This document shows positions 1 to 8,936 of a DNA stretch of 64,000 nucleotides, piece after piece. Within the stretch, counting starts at the first letter, position 1; each line of letters starts with the position of its first letter. Under the pieces are notes generated by a model. The model had not been told where the DNA came from, did no database searches, and worked only from the letters and a program-made list of their open reading frames with translations. Location: the NCBI GenBank assembly GCA_045657625.1, contig JAZOTM010000018.1:3701-67700 (forward strand), given 5' to 3'. The position numbers and the translations under genes were made by a program. The DNA comes from JAZOTM01 sp045657625 (GTDB taxonomy: Bacteria > Bacillota > Clostridia > Lachnospirales > Lachnospiraceae).

Positions 1-31
1 ATGTATCTATGGTACCATTGAGGTAGGTGCA

Positions 32-60
32 GCATCGCTATACTTAGCGATGCTTTTTTT
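32..60 (+). terminator. Intrinsic terminator at the window edge
   Basis: A 9-bp perfect stem (GCATCGCTA pairing with TAGCGATGC, 4-base loop) is followed directly by seven T. It presumably ends a gene lying before the window. No coding sequence is supported in the bases ahead of it. Confidence 0.8.
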
Positions 61-159
61 ATATAATAAGAAATTCTTTCGAATTTCTCATTATATAAAA
101 AAGCGCTCCGCTAAGGAAGCGCACATCGTGCGAGAGGAATTGGTTGACTATAGTCAACC
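58..159. repeat. Array of three palindromes
   Basis: Three inverted repeats stand almost end to end. The first is a near-perfect 18-19 bp stem at 58-98 with loop TTTC. The second is a GCGCT...AGCGC hairpin at about 103-122. The third is a perfect 18-base palindrome at 142-159 (GGTTGACTA then its complement). With the terminators on either side, the leader of the surface-protein gene is nearly all secondary structure. No protein is credible here. Confidence 0.6.
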
Positions 160-172
160 GCACTCGGCGCGA

Positions 173-198
173 GAATGTCGCAAGCGACATTCTTTTTT
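173..198 (+). terminator. Terminator-like hairpin ahead of the surface-protein gene
   Basis: A perfect 9-bp stem (GAATGTCGC / GCGACATTC, loop AA) is followed by six T. It lies 77 bases before the start codon of the serine-rich protein, so it either ends upstream transcription or attenuates that gene. Confidence 0.65.
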
Positions 199-275
199 AT
201 ATCATCAATTCATAGGTAAGTCACGAGGGAGCAAAAAGTAGCTGATAAGAGCATGTAAAGAGAAAGGAACGAGTT

Positions 276-1796
276 ATGGGAAAAAAAGATAAGAAAGAAT
301 TTGAATCAAAAAACACCTTGCTCAAGGGCGCTGCAGCTGCGGGGATAGTCTTGGGCGGCACAGCAATGTATGGACAGGACAATATGGTATACGCAGCAGA
401 GTCAGAAACATCAGAAAGTGAACTGAGTGAGAGCGCTGCGTCAGAATTTGTTTCTGAACAGGTAGCTCAAGCATCAGAGGCAGAGCCGGTTATAATTTCT
501 GAAAGTGCAGAAGTGGTGGAATCGGAAGCAACTTCAGAGAGTGTTGTTGAAGAAAAACGTGGGGTAGAAAGTGAGGCGTCTTCTGAAGTAGATTCTTTAG
601 GTTCAGAAGAATCCTTACGTTCAGAAACAGAGGAAACGGATGAGCTGGAAGAAGAGTCTGAAAGTGAATCCGAAGAAGAGTCTGAGAGCGAATCAGAGGA
701 AGAGTCTGAAAGTGAGTCTGAATCTGAAGTGGATCCTGGAGCTGGAATGGAACATGAGGAACATGATACAGATGTCAATAATCAGGGTTGTATCAAGAAT
801 TCGCATCATGTCACATTGGTGGAAGATGGAACTTATAGAGTTAATCGTACCGAATATAAAGTAGAGAATGGTGTTATAACAGCATATAAGAGAAACGGTT
901 TTTTTGGATCTTATTGGGAAACTTCCGGAAATGCGAATATTGGTAGGGAATTGTATCAGTGCAAAGGAAATGCTTATGTCATTAAGATTAGTGACGATAA
1001 CTGGGTAGAGTATCAATCTTATAAGACAGTTACTTATACCCATGCAATCGTGCATGGTAATAGTTATGATCTTCTGACAGATGAAGATTATCATGTATAT
1101 AGTGAAAGTACCAGTACTTATCAGTCAGAAAGCGAAAGTGCAGCAAGTGAAAGTACGAGTGTGAGTGAAAGTGATAGCGCAGCCAGTGAAAGTACCAGTA
1201 TAAGTGAAAGCGAAAGCGCAGCAAGTGAAAGTACTAGTATAAGCGCCAGCGAGAGCGAAAGTGCCAGCGAAAGTGAAAGCGCCAGCGAAAGTGAAAGCGC
1301 TAGCGAGAGCGAAAGCACAAGCAGCAGCCTAAGTGAAAGCACAAGTACAAGTGAAAGTTTAAGCACCGGTGAGAGTACTAGCGCCAGCGAAGTACCGACA
1401 GCTTCTGAAACTCCGGTGATTCCGACGGTAATTCCTGCAACTCCGGCTCCAACAGCACCAACTCCAACAGTAACTCCGGCACCTACTCCGGCACCCGCAC
1501 CGATAGCTCCGGCTCCGGCAGTAGCTACACCAACAGCTCCGGTAGCAGATGTATTGGATGAGGAAGTGCCATTAGCTGTTTTACCGCAAGAGGATGATGT
1601 GGCTATTATTGAGGAAGAAGAAGTACCATTAACAGATCAGCAGGCAGAAGACGATGGAGATGGAACCAAGGTTTGGTGGTCTTGGTTGCCATTAGCAGGC
1701 GTAGCCGCAGCAGGTGTAGACAAAGCTATGCAGAAAAAAGAAGAAAATGAGGAAAAAAAGAAAAAAGAACAGGAAAATGAGGACGATAAGCAGTAA
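276..1796 (+). CDS. Serine-rich repeat surface protein, accessory Sec substrate
   Basis: Likely cell-surface adhesin and cargo of the downstream accessory Sec genes. Residues 1-40 are an export signal with a lysine-rich start and a glycine-containing hydrophobic core (GAAAAGIVLGG), a trait of accessory Sec signals. Residues 42-152 form an acidic Ser/Glu repeat. Residues 155-275 are a compact non-repetitive domain that may be the binding region. Residues 276-372 are Ser-Glu-Ser repeats, expected O-glycosylation sites. Residues 374-425 are Pro/Thr/Ala rich, followed by an acidic linker. Residues 467-481 are hydrophobic with a charged tail. I see no LPXTG sortase motif, so the protein may be held by this segment. 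At 506 residues it is far shorter than most family members, which often exceed 1000. The ligand is unknown. Confidence 0.85.
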   Translation: MGKKDKKEFESKNTLLKGAAAAGIVLGGTAMYGQDNMVYAAESETSESELSESAASEFVSEQVAQASEAEPVIISESAEVVESEATSESVVEEKRGVESEASSEVDSLGSEESLRSETEETDELEEESESESEEESESESEEESESESESEVDPGAGMEHEEHDTDVNNQGCIKNSHHVTLVEDGTYRVNRTEYKVENGVITAYKRNGFFGSYWETSGNANIGRELYQCKGNAYVIKISDDNWVEYQSYKTVTYTHAIVHGNSYDLLTDEDYHVYSESTSTYQSESESAASESTSVSESDSAASESTSISESESAASESTSISASESESASESESASESESASESESTSSSLSESTSTSESLSTGESTSASEVPTASETPVIPTVIPATPAPTAPTPTVTPAPTPAPAPIAPAPAVATPTAPVADVLDEEVPLAVLPQEDDVAIIEEEEVPLTDQQAEDDGDGTKVWWSWLPLAGVAAAGVDKAMQKKEENEEKKKKEQENEDDKQ

Positions 1797-1831
1797 AATA
1801 TACTTATAAAATTCTTTGAGGGGAGCCGGGA

Positions 1832-3049
1832 ATGAGTATGAAAATATCAGGGATTCCGGATAGAACAAATGAATTTGGGAAAAGGCTAGTGGTACACTGT
1901 CTGATGTTGGTTATATATATGATAGGAACTTCCCTTCCACTCTTTGGGGTGGAAGGGGATTCCATAGATGTTGGATGGTGGAATGCACAAACGGCAATTA
2001 CAAGTATATTGAATGGACCCAATAGTCAAGCGACATTTATGTCCTTAGGTATGGCACCATATATAAACGCATCAATTTTAGTAGGTATGGTGACACTATC
2101 CCAAAATGCAGAAGCAAAGGCCAGAATTTCCCGCCGGCGCGTGCGTCGTTGGACGGGGATTCTGACTTTTTTCATATCCTTTTTTTCTGCCTTGGGACAA
2201 AGTAGAAAAATGAAATTGTCAATTTCGGGGCTTTCCACCGAAGCAGTGCGTGGAATAGTGATAGCAGAAATGCTTCTTGGAATGGCTGTGTTGTTTTGGC
2301 TTGTGGAAATCAACAAAAAACGAGGAATTGGTGGTATTACCCCCATTATTTTTCTGAATGTATTTTCCAGTTTAGTTGTGACTGCAAAACAAGAGGATAT
2401 CTTTCAATATCGGATAATGTGCATTTTTTGTTTGTTTGTAATAGCAATTACTTTATTTTCAGAAGTGCATCTTGTGAAAATTCCTTTACAGAGAGTATCT
2501 ATCCATAATATCCATGCAGATCAGAATTATTTGGCTTTTAAGTTAAACCCCATAGGGATGATCCCGGTTATGTTTTCTACTGCAGTATTTATTGGGGTGC
2601 GTTTTTTTGTGGATTTTATGGCACGGATTTTTTCTGAGAACGTTCATTGGCAAAGGATACAGGATGGATTTGTGATGACCAAATTTTTGGGAGCCGTTGT
2701 TTTTGTTACGATTATTGTTATTTTAGCCATAGGTTTTTCTTATGTACTTTTAAGTCCTACAGATCTCACCAGACAACTTATGAGAAGTGGCGATAGTATT
2801 GTTGGGATAGCTGCAGGAAAAAAGACCCGAAAATATTTAAGAAAAAGATTATTTTTATTGACATTACACAGTGGAGCAGTGGAGGGACTATGCATAGGCA
2901 TTTCCTTGCATTTGGTATTGTTGGGAAGAATTCCAAGTACGATTGCTATGCTTCCCATGAATATTATGTTGTTAACCAGTTTTACACTTACAATTGCCCA
3001 GGAAATGAGATCCTATTACCTGTACGACGCATATCGTTTTTTCTTGTAG
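1832..3049 (+). CDS. secY2: Accessory Sec translocon channel SecY2
   Basis: A 405-residue polytopic membrane protein with about ten hydrophobic segments, shorter and more divergent than housekeeping SecY. It would form the dedicated channel for the glycosylated serine-rich protein encoded just upstream, powered by SecA2. An early segment keeps the SecY-like pattern of a conserved loop before a helix (MAPYINASILVGM). The start has a GAGGGGAG ribosome site seven bases ahead; an ATG two codons later is an alternative. Identification rests on this fold plus the gene order secY2-asp1-asp2-asp3-secA2, the same as in streptococci. Confidence 0.88.
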   Translation: MSMKISGIPDRTNEFGKRLVVHCLMLVIYMIGTSLPLFGVEGDSIDVGWWNAQTAITSILNGPNSQATFMSLGMAPYINASILVGMVTLSQNAEAKARISRRRVRRWTGILTFFISFFSALGQSRKMKLSISGLSTEAVRGIVIAEMLLGMAVLFWLVEINKKRGIGGITPIIFLNVFSSLVVTAKQEDIFQYRIMCIFCLFVIAITLFSEVHLVKIPLQRVSIHNIHADQNYLAFKLNPIGMIPVMFSTAVFIGVRFFVDFMARIFSENVHWQRIQDGFVMTKFLGAVVFVTIIVILAIGFSYVLLSPTDLTRQLMRSGDSIVGIAAGKKTRKYLRKRLFLLTLHSGAVEGLCIGISLHLVLLGRIPSTIAMLPMNIMLLTSFTLTIAQEMRSYYLYDAYRFFL

Positions 3050-3064
3050 GGGGAGATAATTGTT

Positions 3065-4588
3065 ATGATGTATTTTATTCCTGCATGGTATAAAAATGGG
3101 GAATGGAAAGAAAAAGAAGAGGTTTGGTACACGCAAAAAAAAGAAGTGGGATTTGATGATACGGTGAAGCAGATACAGCTGTTCTCCAGAAGTGAACTTT
3201 ATCCTTATAAAATCTTATTATTACAACATAGTCCAAACCTACGTCATTTTTTGCATAGACAGAGTATCTATCGGGCTGAGTACTGGTCCTGTTTTGATAG
3301 CATACAATGTGTAAGTAAACAAAAGGTGGAATTGTTTTCTTATCGGGATTTGAATTGGCCCCAGGGGATTTCTTTTTTATCCACGCCTTTTGCTTTATGT
3401 GCATTGTTAGATGGAAAGATGTATGCTCAGGTAGAGTTTGGGGACTATGGAAATATGATTCTGGTGGATTTTTATCGAGAGGATTTGATTTGTCGTAGAA
3501 ATCTGTATGATGATCGGGGATTTATTTCTTCTACTATTGTATATCGGGAAGGAAAGCCCTTCTATGAACAGTATTTGGATGAAACCGGGGTTTGGAAAAT
3601 TACTCATTTTTTTGAGGATCAGCATGTAGAAGTAAATCCAAAAAGCGATTATTATTTAGGGCAAAAAGGAATCGTTCATTATAAGAAAACCAGATATAGG
3701 AATATGGAAGAAGTGCTGCTGGAGGTGTTTTCTGACTTTTTGCGAGGCACTAAGTCAGAGGATCTGTTTTGTGTAGCTATGCATCCATTACATTTGGAAA
3801 TTATAAAAAAGAGTTTAAAGCAAAAAAAATATGTACTATCTTTTTATCGCAAGCGTATGTTCTATGAGCGAAAAGAAGATTTACAGGAATTTTTTGCACA
3901 TGCCAGGTATTTGGTGACGGATACTCGTCATGGAAAGCGGAATTTGGAACGTGGCATGGGAAGGGTTTATAGAAATTGTGTGACTATTTCCCCCTTTGAT
4001 TTTCGTATGGATCATAGTATTAGCTTGGAAATGCACACCAAAAATATTTGTGTGGCAGTAGATGGATTGCCGGATGCAGAATGTCGGAAGCTGGTATTGG
4101 AATTTTGTAAATATATAAAATCCGAGGATCGTATACAAATCGCATTTTTTACTAGAAAGGAAGGAAATCGAGCGGCTGAATTATTACAGAAGACAAAGCA
4201 AATTCTATCGGAGACCGGAAATTTACCAATGTTTTGCCATTTCTCAGTGGATGTGTGTGGCAGTGAAATGTCTATTAATCGTTGTGTGCGAGAAAAGGCA
4301 ATTTTAGTGGATTTACGGGAAATGCCGGATCATTTTTTAGAAATGTCAGCCTTGAGTATGGGAATTCCGCAGCTGGTAAAAAAGGAAACCCAATATGTGA
4401 AGAATAAAAAGAATGGACAGGAAATCAGTCAATTGTCTGAGTTATGTATTTGGTTGGACTATTATCTACAGGATTTAACACATTTAAATGAGGCTAAAAT
4501 AGAATCATACCGCATTGGAAAAAAGTTTTCTTCTGAGAAAATAAAAAAGCAATGGGAGTATCTTATTGCAGAAGCGGAAAGGATGTAA
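3065..4588 (+). CDS. asp1: Accessory Sec system protein Asp1
   Basis: A soluble 507-residue protein of Asp1 type. In streptococci Asp1 has a glycosyltransferase-like double-Rossmann fold without activity, forms a complex with Asp2 and Asp3, and helps deliver the adhesin to SecA2. The N-terminus (MMYFIPAWYKNGEW) is typical of the family, and length and place in the operon agree. It starts 16 bases after secY2 with a GGGGGAG site. I see no enzyme motif. The assignment is by family resemblance and synteny. Confidence 0.82.
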   Translation: MMYFIPAWYKNGEWKEKEEVWYTQKKEVGFDDTVKQIQLFSRSELYPYKILLLQHSPNLRHFLHRQSIYRAEYWSCFDSIQCVSKQKVELFSYRDLNWPQGISFLSTPFALCALLDGKMYAQVEFGDYGNMILVDFYREDLICRRNLYDDRGFISSTIVYREGKPFYEQYLDETGVWKITHFFEDQHVEVNPKSDYYLGQKGIVHYKKTRYRNMEEVLLEVFSDFLRGTKSEDLFCVAMHPLHLEIIKKSLKQKKYVLSFYRKRMFYERKEDLQEFFAHARYLVTDTRHGKRNLERGMGRVYRNCVTISPFDFRMDHSISLEMHTKNICVAVDGLPDAECRKLVLEFCKYIKSEDRIQIAFFTRKEGNRAAELLQKTKQILSETGNLPMFCHFSVDVCGSEMSINRCVREKAILVDLREMPDHFLEMSALSMGIPQLVKKETQYVKNKKNGQEISQLSELCIWLDYYLQDLTHLNEAKIESYRIGKKFSSEKIKKQWEYLIAEAERM

Positions 4589-4595
4589 AAACATC

Positions 4596-6137
4596 ATGTA
4601 TGGAGAGTTGAGGGCTTTACAACTGGGAAAGGAAAATTTGGCGGAAGTATTTCAAATCCCAGCATGTGTAGAGTGGCAATATGAAAAAGGAAATGAAAGA
4701 GAATCTTTCATGGAAAGACAGCTGGAAGAAGGCTATTTGACCTATGATGTGGCGATTATTGGTCGAAACATTACAGAAGAGGAAAAAGAGTATTTATTTC
4801 ATCATGTTCGGGCCTATGGTTTGTTTGTTCTTTCCGGATTTGAACCGGAACTTCCCCTAAAATGGCTGATGAAAAGCCGGGTAGGGCGGATTTTAGAAAA
4901 AGAAGATTTGCAGAATTTTTTGGAAGATGAGATACGCTGCTTTTTTTCCAATGATTATGGGGAAAAATGCCGTTTGAAGTATTTTGCGGTATCACCCCAG
5001 TTTTATGGAGATATAAGCTATTCCGGGTATCGTGGAATTGAATTACAGGGGGATTTTGGAGAAGAATATCGGCAAATTGGTTTTTGGAGAATGAATTTAC
5101 CCTTCTTTTCCGGTCAGGCTTTAGAATTTTGGCTGGAATATGAAAAAGAAAGGGAAGTAGAATTACAATTGGAGATTACTTCTTTTATAAAAGGAAGTGT
5201 AAATCAGGTTGCCAATCGATGGATTTTCACAAATCAAGAGTTATGTAGTCAGAATTTGTGTATCATCGAAAATAGGGGCACGGATTCACATCTTTTTATA
5301 TCCTTGTATGCAAAAGGAGTAGGGAGCCTCCGTATTATTAATTTGCATGATCGATGGTCCAGAAAAGGATATGGAGAAATCCTTCCGGGAGGAAAAAGAA
5401 GGGTAATATCTAATCGGGAGGAAGCTTTTTTCTATTTTGAACCCGGGGATTTAAAACCTCCACTGAATATATATTTTGCGGGTTATCGTACCAAGGAGGG
5501 GTTTGAAGGATATGGTATGTTACGAAGCTTTGGAAGTCCTTTTTTATTAATTAGCGAGCAGCGTTTGGAAGGTGGCGGCTTTTATATCGGAGATGAAGAA
5601 TATGAGAGTTGCATCCGTGAGGAAATAGAGGAACGTATGAAGGAACTGGGGTTTTCCTCAAAGGACGTAGTGATGGGGGGAATATCCATGGGGTCTACCG
5701 GGGCCATGTATTATGGAGCGGCCATAAACCCAAAGTTTTTAATACTTGGAAAGCCCTTAGCAAATCTGGGAAATATTGCAGAGGCGGAAAGAATTGAAAG
5801 ACCCGGCGGATTTCCCACTTCTATTGATATGTTAAAGAAATATCAGAATGCAAAACTACCGGTGGAGGAAGCAGTAGTTGGATTAAATGCAAAGTTTTGG
5901 AATCAGTTTGATAAAGCAGATTGGAAAAAAACCGTATTTGTAGTGTCCTATATGCTAGAGGACGATTATGACAGAGCAGCATATCAGGTGATGTTAAGTC
6001 ATCTACATACCGTAGGTACCAGGATTTATGGCAGAGGAATTCACGGAAGACATAATGATAATACTCCGGGTATTGTAAAATGGTTTTTAACAGAATATAA
6101 AAAGATTTTAAGATTGGCTTATCAGAGGGAAGTATAG
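4596..6137 (+). CDS. asp2: Accessory Sec system protein Asp2 (acetyltransferase-like)
   Basis: A 513-residue Asp2-type protein. In streptococci Asp2 acts both in export and in O-acetylating GlcNAc on the serine-rich adhesin, using an alpha/beta-hydrolase Ser-Asp-His triad. Here the nucleophile elbow GGISMGSTG places Ser at residue 364, and a late GIHGRHNDNTPG segment supplies the probable His, so the enzyme looks intact. The frame is open from a TTG at 4566 inside asp1. The ATG at 4596, after asp1 ends and with an AAAGGA upstream, is the better start. The gene is three bases from asp3. Confidence 0.85.
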   Translation: MYGELRALQLGKENLAEVFQIPACVEWQYEKGNERESFMERQLEEGYLTYDVAIIGRNITEEEKEYLFHHVRAYGLFVLSGFEPELPLKWLMKSRVGRILEKEDLQNFLEDEIRCFFSNDYGEKCRLKYFAVSPQFYGDISYSGYRGIELQGDFGEEYRQIGFWRMNLPFFSGQALEFWLEYEKEREVELQLEITSFIKGSVNQVANRWIFTNQELCSQNLCIIENRGTDSHLFISLYAKGVGSLRIINLHDRWSRKGYGEILPGGKRRVISNREEAFFYFEPGDLKPPLNIYFAGYRTKEGFEGYGMLRSFGSPFLLISEQRLEGGGFYIGDEEYESCIREEIEERMKELGFSSKDVVMGGISMGSTGAMYYGAAINPKFLILGKPLANLGNIAEAERIERPGGFPTSIDMLKKYQNAKLPVEEAVVGLNAKFWNQFDKADWKKTVFVVSYMLEDDYDRAAYQVMLSHLHTVGTRIYGRGIHGRHNDNTPGIVKWFLTEYKKILRLAYQREV

Positions 6138-6139
6138 TT

Positions 6140-6613
6140 ATGAATCAGGCGGAGCGCATATGGAAAATCTACTGGCGGGACCAGGGAGATTCTACTTATT
6201 TGTATGGATCACGGATTCGGTTTTGTGGAAAGGAAGAAATTGTTTTTGAAAATGATTTGATTCCACCGGGTTCTGTGATTAAGAGTTGGTATTCAAAAAC
6301 TAATTATCAGATACAACGTGTGGAGCCTAGTTTACCATTGATTGATGGTGAGAGGCATTATCGGGTGATCTTAAATGCGGATTTGGATATGCCGGAGGGA
6401 TTGCTGCTGAAGTTTTTGTTTTACCAAAAGAATGGGGAACTGGAAGGAACAGAGATTTTACGAGGTAGGGAAATGATTTTTCAATGTCCTATTCGTACTT
6501 TTTCTTATGAGGTGCAGTTAATCTGCGCCGGTAGTCATCAATTTCATTTTCACAATTTTGTGATAGAAGAATTGACTGGGGAGGAGTTAGAAAAGTATGA
6601 GACTTCGCTATAA
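6140..6613 (+). CDS. asp3: Accessory Sec system protein Asp3
   Basis: A 157-residue protein fitting Asp3, the small carbohydrate-binding-module-like partner in the Asp1-Asp2-Asp3 complex that escorts the adhesin to the translocase. It has a beta-rich look, no signal peptide and no membrane segment. It starts three bases after asp2 behind a GAGGGAAG site and overlaps secA2 by 17 bases, implying translational coupling. The call rests on size, strand-rich composition and exact position between asp2 and secA2. Confidence 0.8.
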   Translation: MNQAERIWKIYWRDQGDSTYLYGSRIRFCGKEEIVFENDLIPPGSVIKSWYSKTNYQIQRVEPSLPLIDGERHYRVILNADLDMPEGLLLKFLFYQKNGELEGTEILRGREMIFQCPIRTFSYEVQLICAGSHQFHFHNFVIEELTGEELEKYETSL

Positions 6614-8918
6614 GGGAAGAATCAGGAGAATACAAAGGTTACAAAAAGAATATGAGATTCTCACAGACCGGGAACTGCAGGATAAAACCCGTAGGTTCAA
6701 AAAACGATTGGCAAATGGCGAAACTACCAATCAGATTTTGGAAGAGGCTTATGCAGTGGTTTGTGAAGCGGATAGACGGGTACTGGGGATGCTGCCTTTT
6801 GCAGAACAGATTATGGGAGCCATTGCCATTCATGGTTGCCATTTAGCAGAAATGGCTACTGGAGAAGGCAAAACCTTAATGGCTACCATGCCGTTGTATT
6901 TACATGCGTTAACCGGGAAAAGTACTATTTTGGTGACTGCTAATGAATACTTAGCAATTCGTGATGCGAAGGAGATGGGACCGGTTTATGAGTTTTTGGG
7001 GCTTACAGTGAGAGCCGGGGTCAAGGAAGATCCTTCGGAACAGGTTACAAATGATGAAAAACGAGAGTTTTATGCTGCGGATATTTTATATACGACCCAT
7101 GCTGTTTTAGGGTTTGATTATTTGTTTGAAAATCTTGTAAAAAAAGCGGAAGATCGATTTATGCGAGAGTTTTATTTTGTCATGATTGATGAGGCGGATG
7201 CAGTGCTTTTGGATGCGGCGCAAATGCCATTAGTGATTTCCGGAGCCCCTCGTGTACAGTCTAACCTGTACCAAACAGCAGATTTTTTCGCTTCTATTTT
7301 GCAGGAAGACCGAGATTATAAGATTGAAAATAGAGCAATTTGGCTGACAGAAGAAGGTATAAAATATGCGGAAGATTTTTTTGGAATAGAGAATTTTTAT
7401 AGTAAAGAATACTTTGAAATTAACAGACATGTGACCTTAGCATTACGGGCTCGTTATTTATTTGGCTTGCAGAAAGATTATTTGATTTCTGAAGACGGAG
7501 AAATTGTTTTACTGGATCGAGGAACAGGACGTGGACTTCCGGGTATGAAATTGCGAGGTGGACAGCATCAGGCCATAGAGACTAAGGAAGGTTTGAAAAT
7601 CACGCAGGAACAGCGTTCCGTGGCATCCATTACCTATCAGAATTTATTTCTGATGTTTCCGAAAATGGCGGGTATGAGTGGAACTTTGGAAGATGCAGGA
7701 TTGGAGTTGTTTCAGGTTTATAAAAAGACAGTGGTACCGATTCCTACCCATAAGCCTTGCCGACGCGTGGATTATAAGGATCAGTATTATCAGAATGGGG
7801 TAAAACAGTTTGAGGCGGTGATTCAGGAAGCAGTGTCACGACACCGCAAGGAGCAACCGGTGTTGATTGTTACCTCTACTATACAGGATACCAAGATTAT
7901 TTCCCAATTGTTATTGGAAAAAGAGATTCCCCATTGTGTTTTAAATGCCAATAATGTTTTTTGGGAAGCAGATATTATCAAAGAAGCGGGAAAAAGAAGT
8001 GCGGTTACCGTATCTACCGGTTTGGCAGGTAGAGGAACAGATATCAAACTGGAAGAAGGTGTAGCTGATTTGGGGGGATTGGCGGTGCTTGGGGTAGGCC
8101 GTATGGAAAATACCCGTTTAGAACGACAGGTAAGAGGGCGTTCCGGAAGGCAGGGAGACCCGGGATGCAGCAAGTTTTTCTGCTCTTTGGAAGACGAAGT
8201 TGTGAAGACTATGGGGGAAAACTATATAGAGAAGTTTCTCACGTCGGAAAATAGATTAGCAGAAAGACGATTGAAGAATTTGATTAATAAGGGCCAAAAA
8301 ATACATATGGACCAATCCATACAGCAAAGAGAGCGGGCTATGGAATATGACCGTATTTTAAAGCGCCAAAGAACAATTCTTTATGCCGCAAGAAATCGTC
8401 TGTTGGATCATGGACGGGTTGAGGATGACTTTATAAAAAAAGTGTGGAAATGGAATATTAGGCAATATGTAAAAGAAAAAAAGCAAGTGGATGAGGCGGA
8501 ATTGAGTCGTTATGTGCTGGACCATATTTCTTATGAACTGGGCTATGGATTTTCACCAAAAGTAGCTTTTCGTGGTAGAAAGTTGCGTAATTACCTTCAA
8601 AAGTATGCGGAGGTGGTGTATGAAAATAAAATGTCAGATTTTGAAAATGAAGACCAAAAGCAGGAGTTTTTACAGCTTTGTATTTTAAATGCCATTGATG
8701 ATATTTGGATTGAAGAAGTGGATTATTTGCAACAATTGCAGTTTGCCATTATAGGTAGGGGCTCAGCCCAAAGAAATCCGGTATTTGAATACAGCGAAGA
8801 GGCGTATAAATCTTTCCACAATATGGAGGATAGTATAAAAATAAAGATGATGCGCAATATATTTCTTGGAACACCGGAATATGATAGAAACAAACAGTTA
8901 AATATTGTATTTCCGTAG
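6597..8918 (+). CDS. secA2: Accessory Sec ATPase SecA2
   Basis: ATP-driven motor for export of the serine-rich protein. It has the SecA DEAD motor: Walker A ATGEGKT at residues 87-93 after an EM pair, Walker B IDEAD at 197-201, and a late nucleotide-binding motif with GLAGRGTDIKL and QVRGRSGRQGDPG. At 773 residues it is shorter than housekeeping SecA and lacks the C-terminal zinc-binding CxCxnCH tail, as expected for SecA2. The ATG lies inside the end of asp3, with GGGGAGG about 11 bases ahead. Confidence 0.93.
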   Translation: MRLRYKGRIRRIQRLQKEYEILTDRELQDKTRRFKKRLANGETTNQILEEAYAVVCEADRRVLGMLPFAEQIMGAIAIHGCHLAEMATGEGKTLMATMPLYLHALTGKSTILVTANEYLAIRDAKEMGPVYEFLGLTVRAGVKEDPSEQVTNDEKREFYAADILYTTHAVLGFDYLFENLVKKAEDRFMREFYFVMIDEADAVLLDAAQMPLVISGAPRVQSNLYQTADFFASILQEDRDYKIENRAIWLTEEGIKYAEDFFGIENFYSKEYFEINRHVTLALRARYLFGLQKDYLISEDGEIVLLDRGTGRGLPGMKLRGGQHQAIETKEGLKITQEQRSVASITYQNLFLMFPKMAGMSGTLEDAGLELFQVYKKTVVPIPTHKPCRRVDYKDQYYQNGVKQFEAVIQEAVSRHRKEQPVLIVTSTIQDTKIISQLLLEKEIPHCVLNANNVFWEADIIKEAGKRSAVTVSTGLAGRGTDIKLEEGVADLGGLAVLGVGRMENTRLERQVRGRSGRQGDPGCSKFFCSLEDEVVKTMGENYIEKFLTSENRLAERRLKNLINKGQKIHMDQSIQQRERAMEYDRILKRQRTILYAARNRLLDHGRVEDDFIKKVWKWNIRQYVKEKKQVDEAELSRYVLDHISYELGYGFSPKVAFRGRKLRNYLQKYAEVVYENKMSDFENEDQKQEFLQLCILNAIDDIWIEEVDYLQQLQFAIIGRGSAQRNPVFEYSEEAYKSFHNMEDSIKIKMMRNIFLGTPEYDRNKQLNIVFP

Positions 8919-8936
8919 TGTTGGATAGGGGGCAGC

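Noticed and set aside
50..241. Open frame of 63 codons at the window start
   Set aside because: It runs through a terminator and several palindromes, has no ribosome site and no protein-like composition.
467..1366. Long antisense frames opposite the serine-rich gene
   Set aside because: They are mirror images of Ser/Glu repeat codons, giving low-complexity Ser or Leu-rich translations; no start signal.
1100..1390. Possible CRISPR or tandem DNA repeat
   Set aside because: The repeats encode Ser-Glu-Ser units in frame with drifting codons and no spacers; they belong to the coding sequence.
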